Origin: Nocardioides stalactiti
GTDB lineage: Bacteria; Actinomycetota; Actinomycetes; Propionibacteriales; Nocardioidaceae
NCBI RefSeq assembly: GCF_014180715.1
Contig: NZ_JACEFC010000015.1
Location: forward strand, 1-53,759
DNA length: 53,759 nucleotides
Direction: 5' to 3'
The position numbers and the translations under genes were made by a program. The notes beneath the pieces were generated by a model. The model saw nothing but the letters and a program-made list of their open reading frames with translations. It was not told the DNA's origin and did not search any database. Below are positions 17,083 to 24,890 of the stretch, piece by piece. How positions within the stretch are numbered: position 1 is the stretch's first letter; each line of letters opens with the position of its first letter.

Positions 17083-17282
17083 CGCTCGCTGTCCGCAGCG
17101 TCGTACACGATCTCGGCGACGGCGAACGCGACGAGCACGGAGATCGCTCCCGCCAGGTCGGCCGCGGCGAGCAGCCCGAACGCGATCAGCCCACCGACCG
17201 CGCGCCATGCTCCGCGCGGCGGGAAGCGGTCGTGCCAGGTCTTCGTCCCGGGGACGGTGCGGTGGTGGTTCATGACGCTCAT
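17079..17282 (-). CDS. Small membrane protein, 67 residues
   Basis: The start at 17282 has a full AGGAGGT four bases upstream. The first 30 residues are basic and polar. Residues about 31-60 form one or two hydrophobic segments ([13 protein letters not shown], then [11 protein letters not shown]), so it is an integral membrane protein. The family is not recognised. The strong ribosome site and a recognisable promoter argue for a real, expressed gene. Its stop codon overlaps that of prfB on the other strand. Confidence 0.75.
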   Translation of the reverse strand: MSVMNHHRTVPGTKTWHDRFPPRGAWRAVGGLIAFGLLAAADLAGAISVLVAFAVAEIVYDAADSER

Positions 17283-17304
17283 GGCGACCTCCTGGCTACT
17301 GAAT

Positions 17305-17332
17305 AACCTAAATCTAGTCACTAAGTCGACAA
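17305..17332 (-). promoter_or_regulatory. Promoter of the small membrane protein gene
   Basis: On the minus strand TTGTCG (17332-17327) and TAGGTT (17310-17305) are separated by 16 bases, and the start codon follows 23 bases later. The block 17299-17334 is strikingly A+T-rich for this genome. Confidence 0.5.
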
Positions 17333-17447
17333 AAGGCGAGAGTGTGTTTCCCGGCTCCCGGGGAATCGCAGGAGGAGCCCTGCGGACGATGGGCGGTTCA
17401 GGGGTGCCTGATGGACGCCGGGGAGCGCGTGCTGGACACTGCTGACC

Positions 17448-18794
17448 ATGACCCAGGGCGCGCTCCGCCGGGCCGTGCCCGACGAGCCGGCCTTCGACCC
17501 ACATCGCTTCCCGCCGGCCGCCCGCCGCAACCGCCTCCAGCAGACGCTGCTGGTCAACCGGAACCCGCTCACGGAGCTGGCCCGGGCCCGGGAGCGTCAC
17601 GGCCCGGTCTTCACGATGCGGATCTACCCCTACCAGGGCGTCGTCTGCGTGACGGACGCAGCGACGAACCGCGAGGTGCTGACCGACCACGAACGCTTCG
17701 CGGCCGGCGATGCAGCGGACCTCATCGAACCGCTCGTCGGCGAGCACTCGCTCATCCTCACGCCGTCCCCGCGCCACGCCCGCAACCGCAAGCTGCTGAT
17801 GCCGCCCTTCCACGGCTCGCGCCTCGCCCCGTGGAGCGGCGTCATCGAGGCGCTGGCCGACGAATACCTCCCCGAGCTGGGGACGGGACGGCCGGTGGCG
17901 GTGCGGCCCTGGGCCCAGCGCCTGACGTTGGACGTGATCCTGCGGGTCGTCTTCGGGATCGACGACCCAAGCCGTCGCGACGACTACCGGACGGCACTGG
18001 ACCGGATGATGTCGCCGGGCAACCTGGCGCTGCTCTTCGCACCCGGCCCGCTCCGCCGCGATCTCGGTCCGCTCTCACCCGGCCGGGCGTTCGAGCGACG
18101 TCGCGCGGCCGTCGACCGCCTCCTCGACGACGAGATCGCGATGCGCCGCGCGGACCCGTCCGCCGGTGACAAGACCGACGTGCTGTCGCTCCTGCTGGCG
18201 GCTCGGGACGAGGACGGCGTCGGATTCACTGATCGAGAGCTCCGGGACGAGCTCAAGGGGCTCGTGGTCGCCGGCCACGAGACCACGGCGACCTGCCTGG
18301 CGTGGTGCCTCCACCTGTTGGCCCATCACCCCGCGGCGCTGTCCGCGCTGCGCGCGGACCTCGCCGCGGGATCGACCCGCTACCTCCGCGCCACGATCCA
18401 GGAGACGATGCGGCTGCGCGCGCCGGTGTGGGACGCGGTACGGATCGCGGTGCGCGACACCGAGCTCGGCGGGCAGCCGGTCCCGGCAGGTGCCTACGTG
18501 AGCGCGATGTTCTGCGCGACCCACGTTGCCGCCGACGTGTGGGACGACCCCGACGACTTCCGCCCGGAGCGGCTTCTCGACGGCGGGCACGACACCTGGT
18601 CGCTGACGCCGTTCGGGGGAGGCGCGCGCCGGTGCGTCGGTGCCGCGCTGGCCCAGCTCGAGCTGGAGGTGGTGCTCAAGGCGGCCCTCGGACGGGGCGA
18701 CCTGCTGCCGGGAGGAGCGCCCGAGCCGGTCCGGCTGCTCGGGGTGACCCTCGTCCCGGCCAAGGGCGGACGGGTCGTGCTCCGCACGGCCTAG
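17448..18794 (+). CDS. Cytochrome P450 monooxygenase
   Basis: The protein has 448 residues, a normal P450 length. It shows the I-helix oxygen-binding motif A-G-H-E-T-T near residue 275, the K-helix E-x-x-R (E-T-M-R-L-R) near 319, and the heme loop F-G-G-G-A-R-R-C-V-G with the iron-ligating Cys at 396. Soluble bacterial P450s insert oxygen into C-H bonds using ferredoxin and a reductase; none is encoded beside it. Substrate is unknown. The pattern W-D-D-P-D-D-F-R-P-E-R and the P-F-G-G-G-A-R loop are closer to CYP110-like or eukaryote-like classes than to the P450 at 45831. It stands alone, convergent with the histidine phosphatase operon. Confidence 0.93.
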   Translation: MTQGALRRAVPDEPAFDPHRFPPAARRNRLQQTLLVNRNPLTELARARERHGPVFTMRIYPYQGVVCVTDAATNREVLTDHERFAAGDAADLIEPLVGEHSLILTPSPRHARNRKLLMPPFHGSRLAPWSGVIEALADEYLPELGTGRPVAVRPWAQRLTLDVILRVVFGIDDPSRRDDYRTALDRMMSPGNLALLFAPGPLRRDLGPLSPGRAFERRRAAVDRLLDDEIAMRRADPSAGDKTDVLSLLLAARDEDGVGFTDRELRDELKGLVVAGHETTATCLAWCLHLLAHHPAALSALRADLAAGSTRYLRATIQETMRLRAPVWDAVRIAVRDTELGGQPVPAGAYVSAMFCATHVAADVWDDPDDFRPERLLDGGHDTWSLTPFGGGARRCVGAALAQLELEVVLKAALGRGDLLPGGAPEPVRLLGVTLVPAKGGRVVLRTA

Positions 18795-18797
18795 AGG

Positions 18798-19502
18798 TCA
18801 GCGGTAGGTCAGGAAGTGCCGGTCGTGCTCGACGTGGCTGTGGTCGTTGTACGACGCCAGGGTGAGGCCGCTGCGTCCGTTGACGACCTTGGTGACGGCG
18901 GTGTTGACCGCGACCTTGTTGAGGGTCGCCCACAGGGAGGCGTCGCCGGCCAGCAGGTGCGAGGTGGCCAGGCCGATCGGCCCGCCGGACGTGACCACCA
19001 CGACGGTGCCCCTGTCCGGGGTCATCGACGCCGCCGCGAGGAGGGCCGCCATCACCCGACCGGTGAAGGCGGGGAAGGACTCGTGGTAGTCGTCGTCGGA
19101 CTCGCCGCCGGTCCAGCGCGCGGTCGCGTCCTCGAAGATCCCCTGGAACTTCTCCCGCGGCGCCCGGCTGCGCGCCAGGTCGGCCAGCATGATCGTCCGC
19201 GAGCGATACATCGGCTTGTGGACCTGGACGACGTGCTCGAAGTCGAACTCGTCCCAGCCGGCGTCCACCTCGACCGGCACCCGCCGGTCCACGCCCACGT
19301 CGGCGAGCCCGGTCAGGATGCCCTCCGCCGTCTCGCGGTGCCGGCGCAGCTCGCCGCGGACGACGACGTCGGGGACCACCTCCCTCCCGGCAAGGGCACG
19401 CCCGAGCAGCCGTGACTGCTCGTGCCCGAGGTCGGACAAGGCGTCGTAGTCCTTCTTGCCGAACGACGCCTGTCCGTGCCGGACGAGGTAGATCACCTTC
19501 AC
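18798..19502 (-). CDS. Histidine phosphatase family protein
   Basis: The protein has 234 residues from GTG at 19502. The N-terminus V-I-Y-L-V-R-H-G-Q holds the phospho-histidine R-H-G motif, and L-S-D-L-G-H-E-Q-S follows as in phosphoglycerate-mutase-like phosphatases. A second catalytic His lies in the V-V-T-S-G-G region, where most members have S-H-G; here it reads S-G-G, so the second His is not obvious. It is the last gene of a five-gene operon, 10 bases after the kinase gene. In that context it may remove a phosphate placed by the kinase, but this is inference. Confidence 0.88.
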   Translation of the reverse strand: MKVIYLVRHGQASFGKKDYDALSDLGHEQSRLLGRALAGREVVPDVVVRGELRRHRETAEGILTGLADVGVDRRVPVEVDAGWDEFDFEHVVQVHKPMYRSRTIMLADLARSRAPREKFQGIFEDATARWTGGESDDDYHESFPAFTGRVMAALLAAASMTPDRGTVVVVTSGGPIGLATSHLLAGDASLWATLNKVAVNTAVTKVVNGRSGLTLASYNDHSHVEHDRHFLTYR

Positions 19503-19512
19503 GACATCACCG

Positions 19513-20607
19513 TCACGAGGCCTGGCCCCCGATGAGTCCGCGGCAGCGCTGGTCGAGCATGTCCACCAGGATGCCGAACGGGGCGAACTTCGGGTTCGTC
19601 GTCTGGCCGTGGAAGAACCGGTAGTAGATCTGCTGCGCGATGACGGCCAGGCGGAACAGCCCGAACACCTCGTAGAACAGCCACTGCTCCGGCGTGACCT
19701 CGAGGCCGGCCTCGTCGCAGTAGTAGGCGACGACCTCGGCGCGGGTGAGCATGCCCGGGGCGTTGCTCGGCTGCATCCGCGTGAGCTGGAGCATCTCGTC
19801 GTCGTCGGCCTGGATCCAGTACGCCATCGTGCAGCCCAGGTCCATGAGCGGGTCTCCGACGGTGGCCATCTCCCAGTCGAGCAGGCCGATCGGCCGGGTC
19901 GGCTCCGCGGCGTCGTACACGATGTTGTCGAGGCGGAAGTCGTTGTGGATCAGGCAGCGCCGGACGTCGTCGGGCTGGTGCGCGTCCAGCCAGGCCATGA
20001 CCTCCTCGAGGTCCGGCACGTCGGGCGTGACCGCCTTGCGGAAGCGCGAGGACCAGCCGCCGACCTGACGGGCGACGTAGCCCGGACCCTTGTCGAGGAC
20101 GTCGAGCCCCGCTGCGGCCGGGTCGACGGCGTGGAGCGCCACCAGCAGGTCGACGGTGTTGAGGCACAACGCCCGACCCTGCTCGGCGTCGAGGTCGACG
20201 GTGAGGTCCTTGCCGGGGATCTCACCGACGAGACGCTCCATCACGTAGAACTCCGAGCCGATGACCGATTCGTCGTCGCAGTGGCCGACCATCGGCGCGA
20301 CGAACGGGAAGACCGGTGCGAGCGCTTCCTGGATCCGGTACTCGCGGCCCATGTCGTGGGCGCCCTTGGCCTTGCTGCCCGCGGGCGGCCGGCGCAGGAT
20401 CAGGTCCCGCTCGGGGTAGCGCAGCAGGTAGGTCAGGTTCGACGCGCCGGCGGAGAACTGCCGGACCTCCGGGAGCCCGTCGCCCCACGCGGACGCGTCG
20501 GCGCCGGCCCGCAGCCAGGCGTCGACAGCGGCGACGTCGAACGCGTCCTCGTCACGGACCGGCTTCGCGCCCGCGACGGTGTCGATCGGGTCGGGTGCGG
20601 CGGTCAC
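19513..20607 (-). CDS. APH-type phosphotransferase (ACAD10/11-kinase-like, LvaA-like)
   Basis: The protein has 364 residues. The GTG at 20607 overlaps the stop of the upstream SDR gene. The aminoglycoside-phosphotransferase fold is shown by the catalytic L-I-H-N-D-F-R-L-D-N-I-V near residue 220 and the metal-binding L-L-D-W-E-M-A-T near 240. The Gly-rich N-lobe reads F-S-A-G-A-S-N-L-T-Y. In mammals this kinase is fused to ACAD10/ACAD11. In Pseudomonas putida LvaA it is separate and phosphorylates 4-hydroxyacyl-CoA. Here it sits in an operon with an ACAD11-type dehydrogenase, so the same chemistry is likely. Antibiotic resistance is much less likely. Confidence 0.9.
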   Translation of the reverse strand: MTAAPDPIDTVAGAKPVRDEDAFDVAAVDAWLRAGADASAWGDGLPEVRQFSAGASNLTYLLRYPERDLILRRPPAGSKAKGAHDMGREYRIQEALAPVFPFVAPMVGHCDDESVIGSEFYVMERLVGEIPGKDLTVDLDAEQGRALCLNTVDLLVALHAVDPAAAGLDVLDKGPGYVARQVGGWSSRFRKAVTPDVPDLEEVMAWLDAHQPDDVRRCLIHNDFRLDNIVYDAAEPTRPIGLLDWEMATVGDPLMDLGCTMAYWIQADDDEMLQLTRMQPSNAPGMLTRAEVVAYYCDEAGLEVTPEQWLFYEVFGLFRLAVIAQQIYYRFFHGQTTNPKFAPFGILVDMLDQRCRGLIGGQAS

Positions 20608-21359
20608 ATGAGCCTCCGGACGACCGGCATCGGCAGGTTCCTCAGCGCGAAGCCCAGCGGCACCCACGGCCACGCCGGCACGAGCGCCTTCTCCTTGCGC
20701 TTCTCGATGGCCGCGACCATCGCCTTGACGCCGGTCTCGGTGTCGACCATGAACTTGGTCCGCTGGGCGACCTTCTCGTTCATCTCCGAGCGGATGTAGC
20801 CCGGGTAGATGATCGAGACGTCGATGCCCAGGGCCTTCACGTTCTCGTTCAGGAGGCCTTCGGCGAGCGCCGCGACGCCGGCCTTGGTGGCGGCGTAGGT
20901 CGTGATCGTCTTGCGCATGCCGCGCATCGCCGACACCGACGAGATCATCACCAGGTGTCCGCTGCCCTGGCTGCGGAAGATCTCCATCGCGGCCTCGGTC
21001 TGGGCGAGGGCTGCGACGAAGTTGGTCATCGCGGTGGCCTTGTTGGCGTCGTAGCGGCCGGTGCCGAGCGGCGCACCCTTGCCGAGGCCCGCGTTGACGA
21101 TCACCCGGTCGATGGTGCCGAGCTCGGCGGCGAGCTCCTTGAACACCGCGAACACGGCGTCGTCGTCGTTGACGTCGAGCGCCTTCACCGTGACGGTGGT
21201 GCCCGGGTGGACGGCGCCGATCTCGGCGCCCAGCGCCTCGAGCCGGTCGGTACGACGCGCACAGAGCGCCAGGTCGTAGCCGAGTGCCGCGAACTGGCGC
21301 GCCATCTCCTCCCCGAGGCCGGAGCTCGCTCCGGTGATGAGGACGGTTCCCTTGCTCAT
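20604..21359 (-). CDS. Short-chain dehydrogenase/reductase
   Basis: The protein has 251 residues from the ATG at 21359, which overlaps the stop of the upstream SDR as ATGA. The Rossmann motif T-G-A-S-S-G-L-G is at residues about 8-15, N-A-G-L-G near 85, the catalytic Ser in S-S-V-S-A and Y-A-A-T-K around 155-160. This order fits classical NAD(P)-dependent SDRs. It is the third gene of the acyl-CoA dehydrogenase operon. Together with the second SDR it could oxidise a hydroxyacyl intermediate or its precursor alcohol. Substrate cannot be told. Confidence 0.92.
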   Translation of the reverse strand: MSKGTVLITGASSGLGEEMARQFAALGYDLALCARRTDRLEALGAEIGAVHPGTTVTVKALDVNDDDAVFAVFKELAAELGTIDRVIVNAGLGKGAPLGTGRYDANKATAMTNFVAALAQTEAAMEIFRSQGSGHLVMISSVSAMRGMRKTITTYAATKAGVAALAEGLLNENVKALGIDVSIIYPGYIRSEMNEKVAQRTKFMVDTETGVKAMVAAIEKRKEKALVPAWPWVPLGFALRNLPMPVVRRLM

Positions 21360-22222
21360 GCGTTCCCTTCCGCCTGTTCTGCCATGGTCTTGATGCGCGC
21401 GGCGAAGCTGCGCTGCTCCTGGTCGTAGGTGGGTCGCTCCTGGGCCTTGGCCCACACCGCCAGCCGGGCCGGCTCGTCCGGCACGACGACCATCGCCCCC
21501 TCGTCGATGCCCTTCATCACCTCGGCCGCGATCTGGTCCGGGCTGTAGGTCGACTTCTCGATGAGCCGCGCGGCGAGGTGGCCGACCGCGGCGTCGCTCC
21601 CGTCGATCGAGCTCGCCAGGTTGGTGCGGAAGAAGCCGGGGCAGACCGCGGTGACCAGGACGCCGTACGGGTCGAGTTCGTAGGAGAGGGTCTCGCTGAG
21701 GGCCACGACACCCGCCTTGACCGCCGTGTAGGACGACATCCCCGGCGGGTGCACGAGCCCGGCCAGCGAGGCCGTGTTGACGATGTGGCCGGACCCCTGG
21801 GCCTTGAACCCGGGGGTGAACGTGCGGCAGCCCCGCACCACTCCGAGCAGGTTGACGTCGATGACGCGCTGCCACTCCGCGATGGTGGCGACGTCGATCC
21901 GGCCGCCGCTCGCGATCCCGGCGTTGTTGACGAGCACGTCCAGGCCGCCCCACTCCTGGGTGACCCACTCCAGCGCGGCCGCCCAGTCGTCGTCGGAGGT
22001 GACGTCGAGCCGGAGCCACTGCACGCCGTCGGCCGGGGTCGTCGGCTCGACGCGGTCGGCGACGAGGACCCGGTCGCCGCGAGCGGCGAACTCCGCGACC
22101 AGCGCCGCTCCCAGGCCGGACGCGCCGCCGGTGACCAGGACGCGCCTGCTGTCTTTTCGGGGTCCCCGCGAAGTTGTCTGGGGGAGCGAAGCGGAGGAGG
22201 AGAACTTCGTGGGGTGACTCAC
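21356..22222 (-). CDS. Short-chain dehydrogenase/reductase with odd N-terminal extension
   Basis: The protein has 288 residues if started at the GTG at 22222, which overlaps the dehydrogenase stop as GTGA. The SDR core begins only at about residue 25 with V-L-V-T-G-G-A-S-G-L-G; N-N-A-G-I-A-S-G and S-Y-T-A-V-K-A-G follow. The first 24 residues (rich in Ser, Lys and Arg) are encoded by a strong inverted-repeat element at 22164-22214 and do not look like part of the fold. No in-frame ATG, GTG or TTG lies between the element and the core, so the extension is probably translated. It is the second gene of the operon. Confidence 0.9.
   Translation of the reverse strand: MSHPTKFSSSASLPQTTSRGPRKDSRRVLVTGGASGLGAALVAEFAARGDRVLVADRVEPTTPADGVQWLRLDVTSDDDWAAALEWVTQEWGGLDVLVNNAGIASGGRIDVATIAEWQRVIDVNLLGVVRGCRTFTPGFKAQGSGHIVNTASLAGLVHPPGMSSYTAVKAGVVALSETLSYELDPYGVLVTAVCPGFFRTNLASSIDGSDAAVGHLAARLIEKSTYSPDQIAAEVMKGIDEGAMVVVPDEPARLAVWAKAQERPTYDQEQRSFAARIKTMAEQAEGNA
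22164..22214. repeat. REP-like inverted repeat inserted at the SDR 5' end
   Basis: The arms CCCCGCGAAGTT (22164-22175) and AACTTCGTGGGG (22203-22214) are complementary over 12 bases with one mismatch. The 27-base centre holds a smaller GGAGCGAAGC/GCGGAGG-type fold. The element lies inside the coding sequence immediately after the start codon. It looks like a mobile or repeated palindromic element that became translated. Confidence 0.6.
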
Positions 22223-23481
22223 CGGCTGACGCCGTATTTCATGAGCTCGAGGCGTGCGATGAGGCCCAGGTGCACCTCGTCGGGGCCGTCGGCGAACCGC
22301 AGCGACCGGGCGCCGGTCCAGGCCGCGGCCAGCGGGAAGTCGTCGGTCAGGCCCCCGCCGCCGTGGATCTGCATGGCGAAGTCGATGATGTCGAGCGCCA
22401 TCCGAGGCGCGGCGACCTTGATCTGGGAGACCTCGCTGATGGCGTTCATCGGTCCGCCGACGTCGAGCTTCCATGCGGCGTTGAGCACGAGCAGTCGGGT
22501 CGACTCGATCGCGATCCGGGCCTGCGCGATCCGCTCGCGGTTGCCGCCGAGGTTGACGAGCTGCTTGCCGAAGGCGACGCGGTCGGTGCCGCGCTGGCAG
22601 GCGAGCTCGAGGGCCTTCTCGGCGAGGCCGATGAGGCGCATGCAGTGGTGGACGCGGCCGGGACCGAGCCGACCCTGGGCGATGGCGAACGCCTCGCCCG
22701 GCCCCGACACGAAGTTGGAGATCGGCACCCGCACGTCGGTGAGGGAGACCTCACCGTGGCCGTGCGGCTCGTCGAAGTAGCCCATCGTCGAGAGCATCCG
22801 CTCGACCTTCACGCCGGGGGTGTCGCGGGGTACCAGCACCATCGAGTGGCGCCGGTGGCGGTCGGCCTCGGGGTCGGTGAGGCCCATGACGATGAAGATC
22901 TCGCAGTCGGGGTGCCCGACGCCGGTCGAGAACCACTTGCGGCCGTTGAGGACGATCTCGTCGCCGTCGACGACGGCGCTGAGCTCCATGTTGGTGGCGT
23001 CGGAGGACGCCACGCCCGGCTCGGTCATGAGGAACGCGCTACGGATCTCGCCGCGGAGCAGCGGATCGAGCCAGCGGTCCTTCTGCTCCTGGCTGCCGTA
23101 CTTGAGGAGCACCTCCATGTTGCCGGTGTCCGGGGCGTTGCAGTTGAGCACGTACGGCGCGATGAACGACCGACCGGTCAGCTCGGCGATCGGCGCGTAG
23201 TCGACGTTGCTGAGGCCGGCGCCGCCGAGGGTGCCGTACTTCTCCGCGTAGGGGCCCTCGTGGCCGGCCGGGAGGAAGAGGTTCCACAGGCCGCGCTCAC
23301 GCGCCTTGGCCTGGAGCTCCTTCATGACCGGCAGCTCCTGCCACTGCTCGCCCTGGCCCGCCTCGCGGCGACGGGTGAGCTCCTGGTGGTAGTCGCGCTC
23401 GACCGGCTCGACCTCCGTGGCGAGGAAGTCCTTGACCAGGGCGGTCAGCTCGGCGGCGCGGGGGGAGGGTGCGAAGTCCAT
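22219..23481 (-). CDS. ACAD10/11-type acyl-CoA dehydrogenase
   Basis: The protein has 420 residues from the ATG at 23481. It has the ACAD fold with F-L-M-T-E-P-G-V-A-S-S-D-A-T-N near residue 155 and I-H-G-G-G-G-L-T-D-D-F-P near 370. The region that reads Y-E-G-T-S-E in typical acyl-CoA dehydrogenases, with Glu as catalytic base, reads F-A-D-G-P-D-E-V-H here. This Asp variant is characteristic of the ACAD10/ACAD11 and LvaC class, which acts on 4-phosphoacyl-CoA. Uses FAD. First gene of the operon ACAD-SDR-SDR-kinase-phosphatase; a TetR operator lies 14 bases upstream of its start. Confidence 0.93.
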   Translation of the reverse strand: MDFAPSPRAAELTALVKDFLATEVEPVERDYHQELTRRREAGQGEQWQELPVMKELQAKARERGLWNLFLPAGHEGPYAEKYGTLGGAGLSNVDYAPIAELTGRSFIAPYVLNCNAPDTGNMEVLLKYGSQEQKDRWLDPLLRGEIRSAFLMTEPGVASSDATNMELSAVVDGDEIVLNGRKWFSTGVGHPDCEIFIVMGLTDPEADRHRRHSMVLVPRDTPGVKVERMLSTMGYFDEPHGHGEVSLTDVRVPISNFVSGPGEAFAIAQGRLGPGRVHHCMRLIGLAEKALELACQRGTDRVAFGKQLVNLGGNRERIAQARIAIESTRLLVLNAAWKLDVGGPMNAISEVSQIKVAAPRMALDIIDFAMQIHGGGGLTDDFPLAAAWTGARSLRFADGPDEVHLGLIARLELMKYGVSR

Positions 23482-23494
23482 GGGTTGACCCTGG

Positions 23495-23523
23495 CACACT
23501 ATTGAGCAATGCTCAATAGTGTG
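23495..23523. promoter_or_regulatory. 29-bp palindromic TetR operator
   Basis: The arm CACACTATTGAGCA (23495-23508), one central A and the exact reverse complement (23510-23523) form a perfect palindrome. It fills the 27-bp gap between the dehydrogenase operon and the divergent TetR gene and runs over the apparent TetR ATG. It almost certainly is the regulator's binding site and would control both directions. Confidence 0.85.
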
Positions 23524-24117
23524 GATGCAGATCACACCGCGGCCTCTCCGACCCGGCCGCGCACCCGGATGAGCCAGGACGAACGACGCCGTCAGCTGCT
23601 CGGGATCGGTCTGCGGATGCTCGTCGAGAAGCCCATCCAGGAGCTCTCGATCGACGACGTCGCAGCTCAGGCGGGGATCTCGCGCGGGCTGCTCTTCCAC
23701 TACTTCCCGACCAAGACCGACTACTACGACGCCGTCGTCGGCGCCGCCCTGCGGAGGGTGCTGCGCAACATCGAGCCCGACGAGGACGTCGACGCCGCGA
23801 CGGCGCTCCTCCACTTCGTCGAGCGGTTCTACGCCCAGATCGAGCGGCGCCGGGAGTTCTACCTCGCGCTCGTCTTCGGCAGCGGTGCGATCTCCGTCGG
23901 GGGGGAGGGCATCGAGTCGCACCGGATGACCGTCGCCCGTCGGATCGTCGAGGCGACCGATGTCGACCCCGCGATGATCGCGGTGGTGCACGGATGGGTG
24001 GCCTACGTCGAGGACCGGGCGTTGCTGTGGTCCGGCGCAGTCGAGAGCGCACGAGCGCCGATCGAGGACGAGGTCGCTCACTGCTCCCGCGCGTTGAGCG
24101 CACTCCTCGCGAGCTAG
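23509..24117 (+). CDS. TetR-family regulator of the ACAD operon
   Basis: The protein has 202 residues if the ATG at 23509 is used. The helix-turn-helix is L-S-I-D-D-V-A-A-Q-A-G-I-S-R-G-L-L-F-H-Y at about residues 46-65, followed by F-P-T-K. The rest is the all-helical ligand-binding domain. The ATG lies at the centre of the operator, so translation may really begin downstream: an in-frame GTG at 23521 and an ATG at 23569 (M-S-Q-D-E-R-R) are alternatives, and the latter fits the usual TetR N-terminus. It probably represses the acyl-CoA dehydrogenase operon and itself, with an acyl-CoA as likely inducer. Confidence 0.92.
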   Translation: MLNSVDADHTAASPTRPRTRMSQDERRRQLLGIGLRMLVEKPIQELSIDDVAAQAGISRGLLFHYFPTKTDYYDAVVGAALRRVLRNIEPDEDVDAATALLHFVERFYAQIERRREFYLALVFGSGAISVGGEGIESHRMTVARRIVEATDVDPAMIAVVHGWVAYVEDRALLWSGAVESARAPIEDEVAHCSRALSALLAS

Positions 24118-24162
24118 CCGGGACAGTCCTGACCGGGGCAGTCCTGACCGGAGAGTCCTAGC
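24118..24162. repeat. Three 15-bp tandem repeats between convergent genes
   Basis: CCGGGACAGTCCTGA, CCGGGGCAGTCCTGA and CCGGAGAGTCCTAGC follow one another directly. Each has a small dyad around AGTCC. The last unit contains the stop codon of the minus-strand gene. Confidence 0.7.
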
Positions 24163-24814
24163 CGGCGGGTGTGGCCGCGGCCTGGGCGACCGCCACGCAC
24201 CACCGGCCGGCCCGGTCGACGAGGTCGGCCTCCGGCAGGCTCGTGGGTGCGGCGACGCTGCAGGCCAGCCAGGCGTCGCCGAACAACCCGCGGTACGACG
24301 CCCACCGCCGGTCGCCCGACGGGCAGACCAGCGCGACGCTCGGGGCGCCGAACGGGCGTGCCCGAGCGGGGGTCCTGCAGCCGGCGCGCTCCGCGGCGAG
24401 GGCCACCAGGTCGCCGGCCCGGCTCCGGGTCACGGGAGGTGCGAACAGCCAGGCCCGCGCCTCGGTGCCGCCGCTGCCCTCGGCGCGGCAGCCGTACTCA
24501 TGGGCGACGTCGTCCACCCCCGGCGCCACCTCAGCGCGTTCGCCGTTGTCGTACGACGTCATCGGGCCGGTCGTCCCGCCGAGCGCCTCGGCGAGCGCCT
24601 CCTCGGGCAGCAGGTCGCAGAACGGCGCCCGGGTCACGGCGACCACCGTCGTGTCGTAGTCGGCCAGGGCCGTCGAGGAGTACGACGGCGGCGTCGGCAT
24701 GGTGATCGGCGGGGAGGTCGTCCTCTCGCCGTCACCGAGGACGATCACGCCGGCCGCGATCGGCAGCACCGTCAGCACGACGGCCAGCATCAACCATCGC
24801 AGCGGCCCCGGCAC
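24158..24814 (-). CDS. Hypothetical membrane-anchored, cysteine-containing extracytoplasmic protein
   Basis: The protein has 218 residues from the GTG at 24814, chosen because the frame further upstream would run into ftsE and the first residues lead into a membrane segment (W-L-M-L-A-V-V-L-T-V-L-P-I-A-A-G-V-I-V). After a Pro/Thr/Ser linker the outer domain has six cysteines spread over about 150 residues (F-C-D-L, Y-G-C-R, G-C-R-T, V-C-P-S, A-C-S-V, W-C-V-A), which suggests disulfides. It resembles in layout the actinobacterial DUF3558-like exported proteins, but I cannot name the family. Divergent from ftsE with 76 bases between; convergent with the TetR gene. Confidence 0.65.
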   Translation of the reverse strand: MPGPLRWLMLAVVLTVLPIAAGVIVLGDGERTTSPPITMPTPPSYSSTALADYDTTVVAVTRAPFCDLLPEEALAEALGGTTGPMTSYDNGERAEVAPGVDDVAHEYGCRAEGSGGTEARAWLFAPPVTRSRAGDLVALAAERAGCRTPARARPFGAPSVALVCPSGDRRWASYRGLFGDAWLACSVAAPTSLPEADLVDRAGRWCVAVAQAAATPAG

Positions 24815-24877
24815 GCGCTCACGATAGACCGACGCTCCGAGGCGGCAGGCGTCCGATCGCTGGTTGCCCGTCTCGCG

Positions 24878-24883
24878 TACCGT
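24878..24883 (+). promoter_or_regulatory. -10 element of ftsE (leaderless)
   Basis: TACCGT fits TANNNT and ends seven bases before the GTG at 24891. No Shine-Dalgarno is visible, so leaderless translation is likely. Confidence 0.45.
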
Positions 24884-24890
24884 CTGGTCA

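Noticed and set aside
19513..20607. Aminoglycoside resistance kinase
   Set aside because: The fold is shared, but the operon with an ACAD11-type dehydrogenase and SDRs points to acyl-CoA metabolism.
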